A stretch of DNA of 29,872 bases from the NCBI GenBank assembly GCA_041653015.1, contig JBAZGG010000012.1:1-29872 (forward strand). Direction: 5' to 3'. Origin of the DNA: JBAZGG01 sp041653015. Its GTDB lineage: Bacteria; Bacillota_I; Bacilli_A; RFN20; CAG-826. The position numbers and the translations under genes were made by a program. Below are positions 15,181 through 23,112 of this stretch, one piece after another. Positions within the stretch are counted from its first letter, which is position 1; the number at the start of each line of letters is the position of its first letter. The notes below the pieces were generated by a model. It was not told where the DNA came from and did not search any database. It saw only the letters and a list, made by a program, of their open reading frames with translations.

Positions 15181-16197
15181 TTATCTTCCTTTATAATACA
15201 AATCGGTAAATCGTCGATATTCGCCTGATTTCACATCATCGATCCACTTTCTATTTTTCATATTCCACTGAATCGTATCGACGATACCAGTGTCAAAATT
15301 ATGTTTAGCTTTCCAACCGAGAGTTTCAATCTTGGTCGGGTTAATAGCGTATCTTCTATCGTGACCAGCGCGATCCTTGACAAAATTAATCGCCGTATCA
15401 TCTTTTCCTAAAAGCTTTAAAATAGTGCGAACAATCGACAAATTATCGCGTTCGTTGTGACCGCCGATGTTATATATTTCCCCGACAATACCTTTGCGAA
15501 TAATCAGATCGATGGCCTCGCAATGATCGGCGACATGCAGCCAATCCCTAACATTTTTTCCATCGCCATAAACTGGAAGTTTTTCATTGGTCAAGGCGCG
15601 ATCGATCATGAACGGAATAAGTTTCTCCGGAAACTGATAAGGGCCGTAATTATTGGAACAGCGAGAAATAGAGACTGGCAGATTAAAAGTTCTTCCGTAT
15701 GAGAGAACAAGGAGATCAGCAGAAGCTTTTGAAGCGCTGTATGGACTTGATGGATGAAGAACGTCTGTCTCTTTAAAAAGAGCGGTTGGATCATTCAATG
15801 GCAAATCGCCATACACTTCGTCAGTCGATACTTGATGAAAGCGTTTCACAGCATATTTTCGTGAGGCTTCAAGTAAGTTTGCCGTCCCGCTGACGTTGTT
15901 AAAGATGAATAAACTCGGGTTCTCGATCGAACGATCGACATGAGTCTCAGCAGCGAAATTGATCACGATATCAAATTTGTCTTTAGCAAATAGTTCATCG
16001 ATAAATTCCACATCGCAGATATCGCCCTTAACGAATTTAAAATTTTTAGCTGTTTTCAATGGGCTCAGCGTTAATAGATTCCCAGCATAAGTCAATTTAT
16101 CCAAGCAGACATAAAAATCTTCAGGATGCTTTTTGCACATCAACAACAAATAATTTGAACCGATAAAGCCTGCACCGCCTGTAACAAGTATTTTCAT
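15181..16197 (-). CDS. rfbB: dTDP-glucose 4,6-dehydratase
   Basis: 338 aa, the usual length. It is an extended short-chain dehydrogenase with NAD motif GGAGFIGS (7-14), HVDRS, catalytic Thr125-Asp126-Glu127 (STDEVYGDL), and Tyr153/Lys157 (YSASK). It removes water from dTDP-glucose to give dTDP-4-keto-6-deoxyglucose in the cytoplasm. The start is the ATG at 16197, preceded by GAGGTG at good spacing; an in-frame GTG two codons earlier is less likely. It follows rfbA directly, so the first two steps of a dTDP-deoxysugar pathway are together. rfbC and rfbD, needed for rhamnose, are not in the window. The product may be finished by enzymes elsewhere or by another reductase in the locus. Confidence 0.96.
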   Translation of the reverse strand: MKILVTGGAGFIGSNYLLLMCKKHPEDFYVCLDKLTYAGNLLTLSPLKTAKNFKFVKGDICDVEFIDELFAKDKFDIVINFAAETHVDRSIENPSLFIFNNVSGTANLLEASRKYAVKRFHQVSTDEVYGDLPLNDPTALFKETDVLHPSSPYSASKASADLLVLSYGRTFNLPVSISRCSNNYGPYQFPEKLIPFMIDRALTNEKLPVYGDGKNVRDWLHVADHCEAIDLIIRKGIVGEIYNIGGHNERDNLSIVRTILKLLGKDDTAINFVKDRAGHDRRYAINPTKIETLGWKAKHNFDTGIVDTIQWNMKNRKWIDDVKSGEYRRFTDLYYKGR

Positions 16198-16206
16198 GCT
16201 CACACC

Positions 16207-17091
16207 TCAATATATAATTTTTCCGTTAGCGACATTTATTAAATGTTTTCCATAAGGACTATTTCCCATGACTGATGCGCGCTCAATTAATTTCTCTTTA
16301 GAGAGCCATCCGTTGATATAGCTGATCTCTTCGAGACAGCCGATTTGAATCCCTTGTCTTTGCTCGATCATTTTGACGAATTCCGAGGCTTCAGATAATG
16401 AATCATGGGTGCCTGTATCGAGCCAAGTGAAACCTCTTCCGAGAAGATCAATTCGCAATCTCTTTGATTTCAAGTACTGGTCAATAACGCCAATAATCTC
16501 TAATTCTCCACGGCTAGATGGTTTAAGTTTTGATGAGTATTTTACTGCTTTGTTATCGAAGAAATATAAACCGGTAATAGCGTAATTAGATTTTGGGTTG
16601 CTCGGTTTTTCTTCGACAGAGAGAACTTTGAAGTTTGAATCAAATTCGGCAATTCCAAATCGTTCCGGATCATTGACAAAATAGCCAAAAATCGATGCGA
16701 TACCTTTTTCCGCAAACTCTTTGGCGTCAACAAGGCGCTTGCGAAGGCCACCACCATAAAAAATATTGTCGCCTAAAATAAAACACACCGAATCGTCCCC
16801 TATAAAATCTTTACCGAGGATAAAAGCTTGCGCTAATCCTTCTGGCTTGGGCTGTTTAGCATAAGAGATCTTGATTCCTAAATTCGAACCATCACCGAAT
16901 ATTTCTTTGAAACGCGACTGTTCATTAGGCGTAGTTATCAATAAAATGTCATTGATCCCGGCCAGCATGAGAATGCTCATGGGATAATAGACCATAGGCT
17001 TGTCATATATAGGTAAGAGCTGTTTGCTCACCGCCAATGTCACAGGATAAAGTCTTGTTCCACTACCTCCGGCCATTATTATACCTTTCAT
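16207..17091 (-). CDS. rfbA: glucose-1-phosphate thymidylyltransferase
   Basis: 294 aa, typical length. The nucleotidyltransferase motif GGSGTRLYPVT (8-18) and SKQLLPIYDKPMVYYPMSILML are diagnostic of RfbA/RmlA. KPEGLAQAF, the metal-site region LGDNIFYGGG, EKP and the C-terminal WLDTGTHDSLSEAS all follow in the expected order. It couples dTTP and glucose-1-phosphate to dTDP-glucose, feeding the rfbB product. RmlA enzymes are commonly inhibited by dTDP-rhamnose through an allosteric site; whether that applies here cannot be told. The start overlaps the stop of the upstream membrane-protein gene (ATGA). Confidence 0.96.
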   Translation of the reverse strand: MKGIIMAGGSGTRLYPVTLAVSKQLLPIYDKPMVYYPMSILMLAGINDILLITTPNEQSRFKEIFGDGSNLGIKISYAKQPKPEGLAQAFILGKDFIGDDSVCFILGDNIFYGGGLRKRLVDAKEFAEKGIASIFGYFVNDPERFGIAEFDSNFKVLSVEEKPSNPKSNYAITGLYFFDNKAVKYSSKLKPSSRGELEIIGVIDQYLKSKRLRIDLLGRGFTWLDTGTHDSLSEASEFVKMIEQRQGIQIGCLEEISYINGWLSKEKLIERASVMGNSPYGKHLINVANGKIIY

Positions 17092-18182
17092 TTCTTTTTC
17101 TCCTTTTTTCTAAAAAACAATAGTTTGCCAGGCAAAAAAATCATCATCATCATGAGCAAAACCGAAACTAGAAGCATGACAAATGAATCGGTGTTTCCAT
17201 AGAGGAAGCCAGGCAACGTTTTAAATAGTTGATAAAAGACTAAAATACCAACGCCCGTAAGGAAAAAAGCAAAGATCATGATGAGAACGAACATCAAAAA
17301 CTGCGTCCTCGTTTCATAGTCTTTTGTATATGATTTGCTACGCGTGATAACTTTTCGAAAATTGTATATGCCATACAAGCAGACAAGCGTTAAGAAAACG
17401 GAGACAAATAGAGCGGTGATCCATCCGGGCATGAAATCCCAACTCATCGGTTCGCCAGCCGCAATTCTAGCTTGAATCTGGCTCTCGCTCATCTGTGCTT
17501 CGGCTGCAGCATAATAGTTATATGGGCTCTTGTAAAAGCCATATAAAAACCACCCAACGCACGAACATATGGCAAAGAGCAGAACAAAAAGAAAATGAAT
17601 GATGTATTTTTTGAGGATGGCAAAATATGATTTGAGAGATAGATCAGACGAATTGCTCACTGTCTCAAATGAGGCAAAAGAAACTTTATCGATTTTGTCC
17701 TCGATCATCGAATATGTAAATGATTGACAGGTGAGCAAACTAGAAAATGATTCAGAAGGGAGAATAGTCAAGATGACGATTTGATTTTTAAAATTTTCAA
17801 CAATCTCGGTGTAGGTTTCAATAACGCTGGATGAGGAGTTGGACAGATCAGCGATGCAAAAGGAATATCCATTTGCAATCGCAAAAGAAACGCCGTTCTC
17901 AATCTGAATGGGAAGCAGCGATAGCTCAACTCTCTCAAAACTTGAAGTGTTTAAAACGTAAACATTTTGGCGAAAGAAGGGCTTTGTGATATCGTTCAAA
18001 GTTAGAACATTAATATTTTTAACGATGATGAAACCTTGATATTTTTCACCGATGGTCTGTCCCGTTATCAAATTGCAAAAAGATTTTGCATATTTGCCCG
18101 AAAGAACATAGTGACCATTTTCGGCAATAGAAAAATCATTAATCGGCTGATCATCAACAAATGAATTAGTGACTTTAAGCAT
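17088..18182 (-). CDS. unknown protein: soluble N-terminal domain plus four-helix membrane part
   Basis: 364 aa. Residues 1-195 are soluble and strand-rich, with no signal peptide (HYVLSGKYAKSF, GFIIVKNINVL, FRQNVYVLNTSS), reminiscent of a cytoplasmic beta domain. Residues about 200-355 hold four membrane helices, two of them in pairs. Between the first and second is an extracytoplasmic segment containing YNYYAAAEAQMSESQIQARIAAG, and the C-terminus is strongly basic (FFRKKEKKK). I do not recognise a family. It heads the rfbA/rfbB/two-glycosyltransferase run and its stop overlaps the rfbA start, so it is co-expressed with sugar-nucleotide synthesis. The helix layout could suit a regulatory or chain-length function in polysaccharide assembly, but it lacks the Wzz-type proline signature that I would look for. 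No good ribosome binding site is visible before the ATG. Confidence 0.7.
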   Translation of the reverse strand: MLKVTNSFVDDQPINDFSIAENGHYVLSGKYAKSFCNLITGQTIGEKYQGFIIVKNINVLTLNDITKPFFRQNVYVLNTSSFERVELSLLPIQIENGVSFAIANGYSFCIADLSNSSSSVIETYTEIVENFKNQIVILTILPSESFSSLLTCQSFTYSMIEDKIDKVSFASFETVSNSSDLSLKSYFAILKKYIIHFLFVLLFAICSCVGWFLYGFYKSPYNYYAAAEAQMSESQIQARIAAGEPMSWDFMPGWITALFVSVFLTLVCLYGIYNFRKVITRSKSYTKDYETRTQFLMFVLIMIFAFFLTGVGILVFYQLFKTLPGFLYGNTDSFVMLLVSVLLMMMMIFLPGKLLFFRKKEKKK

Positions 18183-18192
18183 ATGAAATTAA

Positions 18193-18211
18193 ATCATTTT
18201 TTAAAAATGAT
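18193..18211. promoter_or_regulatory. AT-rich perfect inverted repeat in the leader of the rfbAB run
   Basis: Nine-base arms (ATCATTTTT and AAAAATGAT) are separated by one base, placed between a TATAAT and the start codon at 18182. It could be an operator or a weak hairpin. It lacks the GC-rich stem of an intrinsic terminator. Confidence 0.35.
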
Positions 18212-18217
18212 ATTAAC

Positions 18218-18223
18218 ATTATA
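18218..18223 (-). promoter_or_regulatory. possible -10 box for the run beginning with the 364-aa membrane protein
   Basis: A perfect TATAAT (18223-18218) stands in the 81-base gap, with the predicted start near 18211. No convincing -35 box lies 16-18 bases upstream, so this is a weak call. Confidence 0.35.
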
Positions 18224-18263
18224 CAACAAACGCGCAGCAAACTAATAATCTTTCAAATATACA

Positions 18264-20024
18264 CTATTTGATATTCAAAACCTTAATCGTTTTTTTGTAT
18301 CTTTCAATCTCATTATATGAAAAGCTTCCATCATACAAAAGACTATTCAGAACTCGGTTATTATCTCCAAAAACAACAACCTTAATCGCGCGTTTATCAG
18401 CATATTTTAAAAGGGAATTATATGACATTTTGAAGGATGATAACTGTTTAATCGCCAAGACAGTGACATGGTTCTGCCTGATGATTCTCTTTATTTCAAT
18501 GGAGTAGAGCATAGAATTTATTCGACTCGATGATATCGGCGAGGAGAGATGACCAACATCCTTCATAGGAGACAATGGTTTTTTCGTTAAAAGATAATAG
18601 ATTGGAAGATTCCTGACAGTTTTTAATTCTGGCTCAAAATCAAAAGAAAATTCATCCGAAAAAACAAGGATGGATTTGCTACCTTTTGGATTTGTCTCGG
18701 TGAAGCGGTTAAGAGCGTTGCTCTCATCGATGGTGTTTCTTGAAAATGGATAGCTAATAAACGCTAATGGTGCGAGCGAGAAAGCAGCTATTCCGTTACC
18801 GGCGGTAAGAATTCCAAAGTCGAGCGTACCACTCGCGATAATTCCAAGAAAAACACACAGAGCAATAACCTGACTTTTTCTAGAATAAACTCCACCTTTA
18901 TTATAATAGGAAACGATATAGAACAAATAGACGATGAACAGCAGGAATGGAAACAAACCATAATTCGCTAAAATATCCAACTGATAATTGTGCAAATTAT
19001 AATAGCCGCCGAAATATAGTGCTGCGTGATTGCCAAAAATAATATTTTCGCTGATTAAGTTTAAACTATGAATCCATAGATCATATCTCGAATCAACAGT
19101 CTTAACACCGACGTTGTGCAATATTTCATGAAGAGTTGGATTTTGTCTACATGCAAATATAGCAATGATGTAGAGAGAGGCGATAAAGAAAGGCATGATT
19201 ATATAGAGAAGTTGAATGGGTCGCGCAATAACTATTTTTTTCTTTCTTAAAAGAGTAACGATTGCCGAAATAGCGATCAAAGCAACCGTAACGATCGCGT
19301 TTCGACTCAATGTTTCCCAAATCAAGAACAATATGAAGACAATAAGAGCGAGATTTATGCTTTTATATATCCACGAACGAATAGAGAAAACACCGAGAAC
19401 AAGCATTGCGAATATGGCGACTAGCACGGTCGCGATAGCATTTGGATTTGAATAATTCATCGATAGAAACCGACCATTAGCAAATTCTGTATCAATCTCC
19501 ATATAAACGCGACCAAAACCAGATGCATATGCTAGTACAAAAAATAAGGCGAGAGCGGTCGCAATCAAACACATCGCTTGAAGGCACCATTTATGAGTTT
19601 CACTCGTAAAAGCGAGACCGATCGCGAATATTGTTAACATGAATAACAAAATGGATAGATAGTATTCATGATCATAGATCGGAAGATTTGGAATCGTCAC
19701 AACGGCTAAGTTGACAACTGTAACAAAAATGATTATCCAAGATCCGATGAGGACGATGGTATTTTTCAAAGGCGATGCCGCCTGATACACCACTATTTTC
19801 TTTTTTTTCTTCAGATATATGGCGATGAGATTTAAAATCATGCGCAGAACAAGCCACAGGCAAAAAGAGAAAATAATCAGCGAAAAACAAATTGATGATA
19901 TTTGTGATAATGACAAGACTTGAAAAACAGTAGAAATTGAAAATAGAGAAACTAAAATCACCCACATCAACGAATCGATGTTTTTTCGCTGAAAAACAAA
20001 AGTACAAAATCTATTCTGTAACAT
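18264..20024 (-). CDS. Wzy/WaaL-like polymerase/ligase with C-terminal cytosolic extension
   Basis: 586 aa. Residues about 15-430 contain some twelve hydrophobic helices. A late extracytoplasmic loop includes VDSRYDLWIHSLNLI and the NIIFGNHAALYFGG stretch; the R-Y-D-L-W and histidine-rich loop fit O-antigen ligase/polymerase (PF04932-type) proteins. Residues about 440-586 form a soluble alpha/beta region (SKSILVFSDEF, LPIYYLLTKK, VTVLAIKQL, IKVVVFGDNN, four predicted strands alternating with helices). It looks like a small Rossmann-type domain not normally present in this family. The start overlaps the end of the GLUG-protein gene by 14 bases, with only a distant GGAG upstream; Met20 is an alternative start. 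It is the third polymerase/ligase-like gene in the locus, about 150 aa longer than usual. The function of the tail is unknown. Confidence 0.78.
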   Translation of the reverse strand: MLQNRFCTFVFQRKNIDSLMWVILVSLFSISTVFQVLSLSQISSICFSLIIFSFCLWLVLRMILNLIAIYLKKKKKIVVYQAASPLKNTIVLIGSWIIIFVTVVNLAVVTIPNLPIYDHEYYLSILLFMLTIFAIGLAFTSETHKWCLQAMCLIATALALFFVLAYASGFGRVYMEIDTEFANGRFLSMNYSNPNAIATVLVAIFAMLVLGVFSIRSWIYKSINLALIVFILFLIWETLSRNAIVTVALIAISAIVTLLRKKKIVIARPIQLLYIIMPFFIASLYIIAIFACRQNPTLHEILHNVGVKTVDSRYDLWIHSLNLISENIIFGNHAALYFGGYYNLHNYQLDILANYGLFPFLLFIVYLFYIVSYYNKGGVYSRKSQVIALCVFLGIIASGTLDFGILTAGNGIAAFSLAPLAFISYPFSRNTIDESNALNRFTETNPKGSKSILVFSDEFSFDFEPELKTVRNLPIYYLLTKKPLSPMKDVGHLSSPISSSRINSMLYSIEIKRIIRQNHVTVLAIKQLSSFKMSYNSLLKYADKRAIKVVVFGDNNRVLNSLLYDGSFSYNEIERYKKTIKVLNIK

Positions 20025-21240
20025 AGTTTAAAACAATTTCTCCACCACCATTTATCGACCAAAAAGCTGAATTCCATCCCATCGTCTCAATCGTGACATT
20101 TTGAAATTCGATAACAAGGCCATAAACAACACAATTGCGCACGTTATATACATTCCCACAATAGTACGAGTTAGAAATCGCTAATAGATCGCTTGAGATG
20201 CCTAAAAATTCACCAGCGCTATCGATAAAAGGTAAAAGAGGAGTTGGATTCTTCCAGCCTATGACAGTTCGAGAGAGACAGTTATTTATGATCGATGATT
20301 TATTCAATTTTCCAATAAACCCGCCGATGGCCAAGTTGTTCCCGCTAAAATATTCAACATCAAAAACGTTGAAGACATAAGAATCGCAGATCTGTGTTTG
20401 ATCGATAGAAAAGGCGACGATGCCGCCCAAAACACCTGAAGCATTCGGTGAGGAGACATAACTAAAAGAGCAAGCGGTGAAACAATTTATGTATAGTCCT
20501 TCCGTATCAAAACAGGCAAAACCACCGAAATAATTAGAGGTGGAAGAGCTGACTGCTGAAGCGCTTATGCTCCCTTCGATATAACTCGTTTTGATCAAAC
20601 CGAAGTTATTGATCGTAACATAGCTGAGACAGAGGTCCGATAGAGAAGAAATGATCGTATCTGATTTAACATGAACGTTGTTTATTACGCCATTATTTTC
20701 ATAGCAGATAGCAGCATAATTAGTCTTTTTTGCCGATATTTGTGCGTTTGAGTAAACGAAATTACAATGCGAAATGGTACCGCGATTTATGATGGAAAAG
20801 GCTGAGATTGTCACATCAGAAAATGTTTTGGAAACATCGATGGAAGCGGTGTTGATTTCAAGATTTTTGATGATGCCATCATTCTGATAGAAAAGGGCGC
20901 TATAGTACACTCCGCTGATTTCGGATAGCGAATCTTCCGAAACGGTGTATCCCAAAATCATTCCGCCGCGCCCATCGAACACGCCAGTGAAAGGAGTGTT
21001 CTGGTCACCGATCATTTTGATAGGTCGAGTGAATTGCAGATTGCCGATAAGCTTGTACTTTTTATCCATGCCTCGGCTTATGTTTTCAAATTCAGCCTGA
21101 TTGTGAATGACGACATAATCATCGGTGTTCAACGCGATGACAAGAGCGGTTGAAATCGACACAAAGGAAAGGCATAGAATTAACGCAAATATAATCTTGC
21201 TAACAATCTGTCCTTTGGTGTAGATTCTCTTTTTTGCCAT
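20011..21240 (-). CDS. secreted or anchored beta-helix-like protein with GLUG-type repeats
   Basis: 409 aa. A basic start (MAKKRIYTKGQ) and one hydrophobic helix (about 14-37) form a signal peptide or membrane anchor. The rest is a repetitive beta-rich exoprotein. Repeating units such as GIIKNLEI, GTISHCNFV, GVINNVHVKSD and GLIKTSYIEGSI recur at about 25-45 residues. They resemble GLUG/right-handed beta-helix motifs of surface adhesins and pectate-lyase-like proteins. FTGVFDGRGGMILGYTV (about 84-100) is the typical opening rung of such domains (F-x-G-x-FDG). The catalytic residues of a polysaccharide lyase cannot be assigned. It sits inside the polysaccharide operon, 35 bases after the cytidylyltransferase and overlapping the next gene by 14 bases. 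Binding or trimming of the polymer outside the cell is therefore plausible, but that is inference. Confidence 0.72.
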   Translation of the reverse strand: MAKKRIYTKGQIVSKIIFALILCLSFVSISTALVIALNTDDYVVIHNQAEFENISRGMDKKYKLIGNLQFTRPIKMIGDQNTPFTGVFDGRGGMILGYTVSEDSLSEISGVYYSALFYQNDGIIKNLEINTASIDVSKTFSDVTISAFSIINRGTISHCNFVYSNAQISAKKTNYAAICYENNGVINNVHVKSDTIISSLSDLCLSYVTINNFGLIKTSYIEGSISASAVSSSTSNYFGGFACFDTEGLYINCFTACSFSYVSSPNASGVLGGIVAFSIDQTQICDSYVFNVFDVEYFSGNNLAIGGFIGKLNKSSIINNCLSRTVIGWKNPTPLLPFIDSAGEFLGISSDLLAISNSYYCGNVYNVRNCVVYGLVIEFQNVTIETMGWNSAFWSINGGGEIVLNYVTE

Positions 21241-21275
21241 ATATCGATATAATACCCTATTTATTAAATAAAGAT

Positions 21276-21986
21276 TTAGACAAAATCTTCTTCGTCCAGT
21301 GTCAGCAGAGCTTTGAACAGAGCGACATCATCTTTTGTGGTTATTTTAATATTGTCAGAAAATCCCTTCGAAAAATATATGGTGTGCCCTAGTTCGAGCA
21401 TGAGCGTATTAGCGTACACCGAATTATCAATACCCTTGCGATATGCCTCGAGCAAAGCGTCATACAATTCTTTTAAATGATAGGCTTGGGGAGTTTGAAC
21501 ACGCCTGACCGTGGAGCGCTCAATCGATTGATTGCCAGACAATTGATCGGATGTCGCAACCAAAGTTTCATGGCACGGAAGAGAGGCGCAGGCATTGCCA
21601 TTTTTATTCGCCACTGATATCAGATCATCCAGAACAGCAATCGGAACAAAAGGTCGAACAGAATCGTGAATTATCACCAAATTTTCATCGCTAAATTTCT
21701 GGCTGTGAAGATATTTCAAACCATTGAATAAACTCTCTTGCCCATTCTTGCCACCTGGAATAGCGGCAGCATATTTTGCAATGCGATATTTTTTGATAAT
21801 CTTTTCTAGTTCTGGAATATATGGTTCATAACAAACAATGATGATTTTGTCGATGAGAGGATGTCTTTGAAATTCTTGCATCGTATACGCAATAATAGGT
21901 TTCCCTTTAACTTTGACAAATTGCTTCGGTTTACTAGCGTCGAGCCGTGAACCGATTCCACCTGCGAGCAACAATGCGATGTTCAT
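21276..21986 (-). CDS. IspD/TarI-type cytidylyltransferase
   Basis: 236 aa from the ATG at 21986, preceded by AAGGAG; a longer frame to 22094 overlaps the upstream gene and has no such site. The CTP-binding loop ALLLAGGIGSRL (4-15) with PKQF, the HDSVRPF segment, TVRRVQTPQAYH and the terminal DNIKITTKDD place it in the IspD family, using CTP to make a CDP-alcohol. The two possible substrates are 2-C-methyl-D-erythritol 4-phosphate (isoprenoids, IspD) and ribitol-5-phosphate (TarI/CDP-ribitol for wall polymers). HDSVRPF matches TarI sequences more closely than the usual IspD HDAARP, and the position in a polysaccharide operon agrees. No TarJ-like dehydrogenase is in the window, so the assignment stays open and no symbol is given. 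Confidence 0.85.
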   Translation of the reverse strand: MNIALLLAGGIGSRLDASKPKQFVKVKGKPIIAYTMQEFQRHPLIDKIIIVCYEPYIPELEKIIKKYRIAKYAAAIPGGKNGQESLFNGLKYLHSQKFSDENLVIIHDSVRPFVPIAVLDDLISVANKNGNACASLPCHETLVATSDQLSGNQSIERSTVRRVQTPQAYHLKELYDALLEAYRKGIDNSVYANTLMLELGHTIYFSKGFSDNIKITTKDDVALFKALLTLDEEDFV

Positions 21987-22002
21987 AACATTCTCCTTTT
22001 TG

Positions 22003-23112
22003 TTAAATTTGTTTAGCTTTGTTTGTATACATTCGATAAAGCTTTTCAAGCTTCTTAATGATCTCGTTTTGCGAAAAGTGTTCAAGAGCATCATAATTCG
22101 GAGAAGCGCGATCTTGTCTTATAGAAAAAACATCTCCCCATTTTGCATGATCGACGATCGGCAAGAGGTAGACATTATCATTGAAAACAGCTTCTGGTAT
22201 CACTCCGGTAGAAAACAGGCACGGGCATCCCGCTGACTGCGCTTCGAGACCCACCATTGGAAATCCTTCATATAGCGAAGGGAGGGCGAATAGATCAAAC
22301 GCACTATAATATCCTTGGACATTTTTATTAGGCTCAATAAATACTATGTATTTTCGGACTTTTTGTTTCCAAGAATAATTTTTAAGTTTTTTTAATAGCG
22401 GTCCATCACCGACGACGAGCATTCTTACATTCGGGTTTTTTGTTCGAGCATCTTTTAAGGCGTTTATTAAAAATTTCTGATTTTTCGTTTTAACCATGCG
22501 CCCGATGTGGCCGATCAATATCGTGTCAGCTGAAATCTCCAGTTCGTCGCGAATGGCTTTTCTCGCTGATTCAGAGTATTGGAATTTGCGCAGATCGACA
22601 GGGTTGTTCATGATGATAACCTTGCCCTGTTGAAAAGCTTTTTTGCCAAAGAGCCAGATGCCAGCGTAGGCGCTGACAGCAAAATAGCATGTCGCATATC
22701 TTCTCGCAAAAGGTCGAAGCATCACTTTGGCGATATTGCGAAGAAACTCACCGCGACCATATGTGGAATGGTTATGCGAAATCCGCACTGGAACTCCGCA
22801 TTTCTTAGCGATTCGCAAAGGAAAAACACTCAATGTGTTCATGTGAACATGAACGATGTCATATTTATTCTCGTTTAAAACTTTTTCGAGCTCAGGATTT
22901 TTAAATTTCTTGCATGAATCGATAATGATGACGCGACCACCATCTTTTTCAACATCATCTTTATAAAAGAGCGAAGAATCTCTATCGCAAATAAAATGGA
23001 TTTCAAATTCATTTTTATTGATGTTACGAAAATAATTCATGATGACGGCTTCGACGCCACCCGATGAAAAATTACCGACGATCTCAGCAACTTTGATTTT
23101 ATTTTTCGGCAT
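22003..23112 (-). CDS. GT4 glycosyltransferase (EpsF/CapM-like)
   Basis: 369 aa from the ATG at 23112; an in-frame TTG at 23130 is a weaker choice. GT-B fold. The N-terminal domain has VAEIVGNFSSGGVEAVIMNYFRN, the acceptor region YDIVHVHMNTLS and VRISHNHSTYG. The C-terminal donor domain has IGHIGRMVKTKNQKFLI, VVGDGPLLKKL and the classic E-x7-E site in PSLYEGFPMVGLEAQSAGCPC. This matches B. subtilis EpsF-like and CapM-like retaining enzymes that add sugars to lipid-linked exopolysaccharide. The start lies within the end of the hydrolase gene (14-base overlap) and the cytidylyltransferase follows after 16 bases, so all three are one operon. Confidence 0.9.
   Translation of the reverse strand: MPKNKIKVAEIVGNFSSGGVEAVIMNYFRNINKNEFEIHFICDRDSSLFYKDDVEKDGGRVIIIDSCKKFKNPELEKVLNENKYDIVHVHMNTLSVFPLRIAKKCGVPVRISHNHSTYGRGEFLRNIAKVMLRPFARRYATCYFAVSAYAGIWLFGKKAFQQGKVIIMNNPVDLRKFQYSESARKAIRDELEISADTILIGHIGRMVKTKNQKFLINALKDARTKNPNVRMLVVGDGPLLKKLKNYSWKQKVRKYIVFIEPNKNVQGYYSAFDLFALPSLYEGFPMVGLEAQSAGCPCLFSTGVIPEAVFNDNVYLLPIVDHAKWGDVFSIRQDRASPNYDALEHFSQNEIIKKLEKLYRMYTNKAKQI

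Noticed and set aside
17141..17154. Run of four CAT trinucleotides as a phase-variation repeat
   Set aside because: Too short for a slippage switch; it simply encodes four methionines within a membrane helix.
19798..19812. T-rich tract (long A run in the coding strand) as a slippage hot spot
   Set aside because: It encodes a lysine cluster at a cytosolic loop of the polymerase-like protein, and the frame is intact on both sides.
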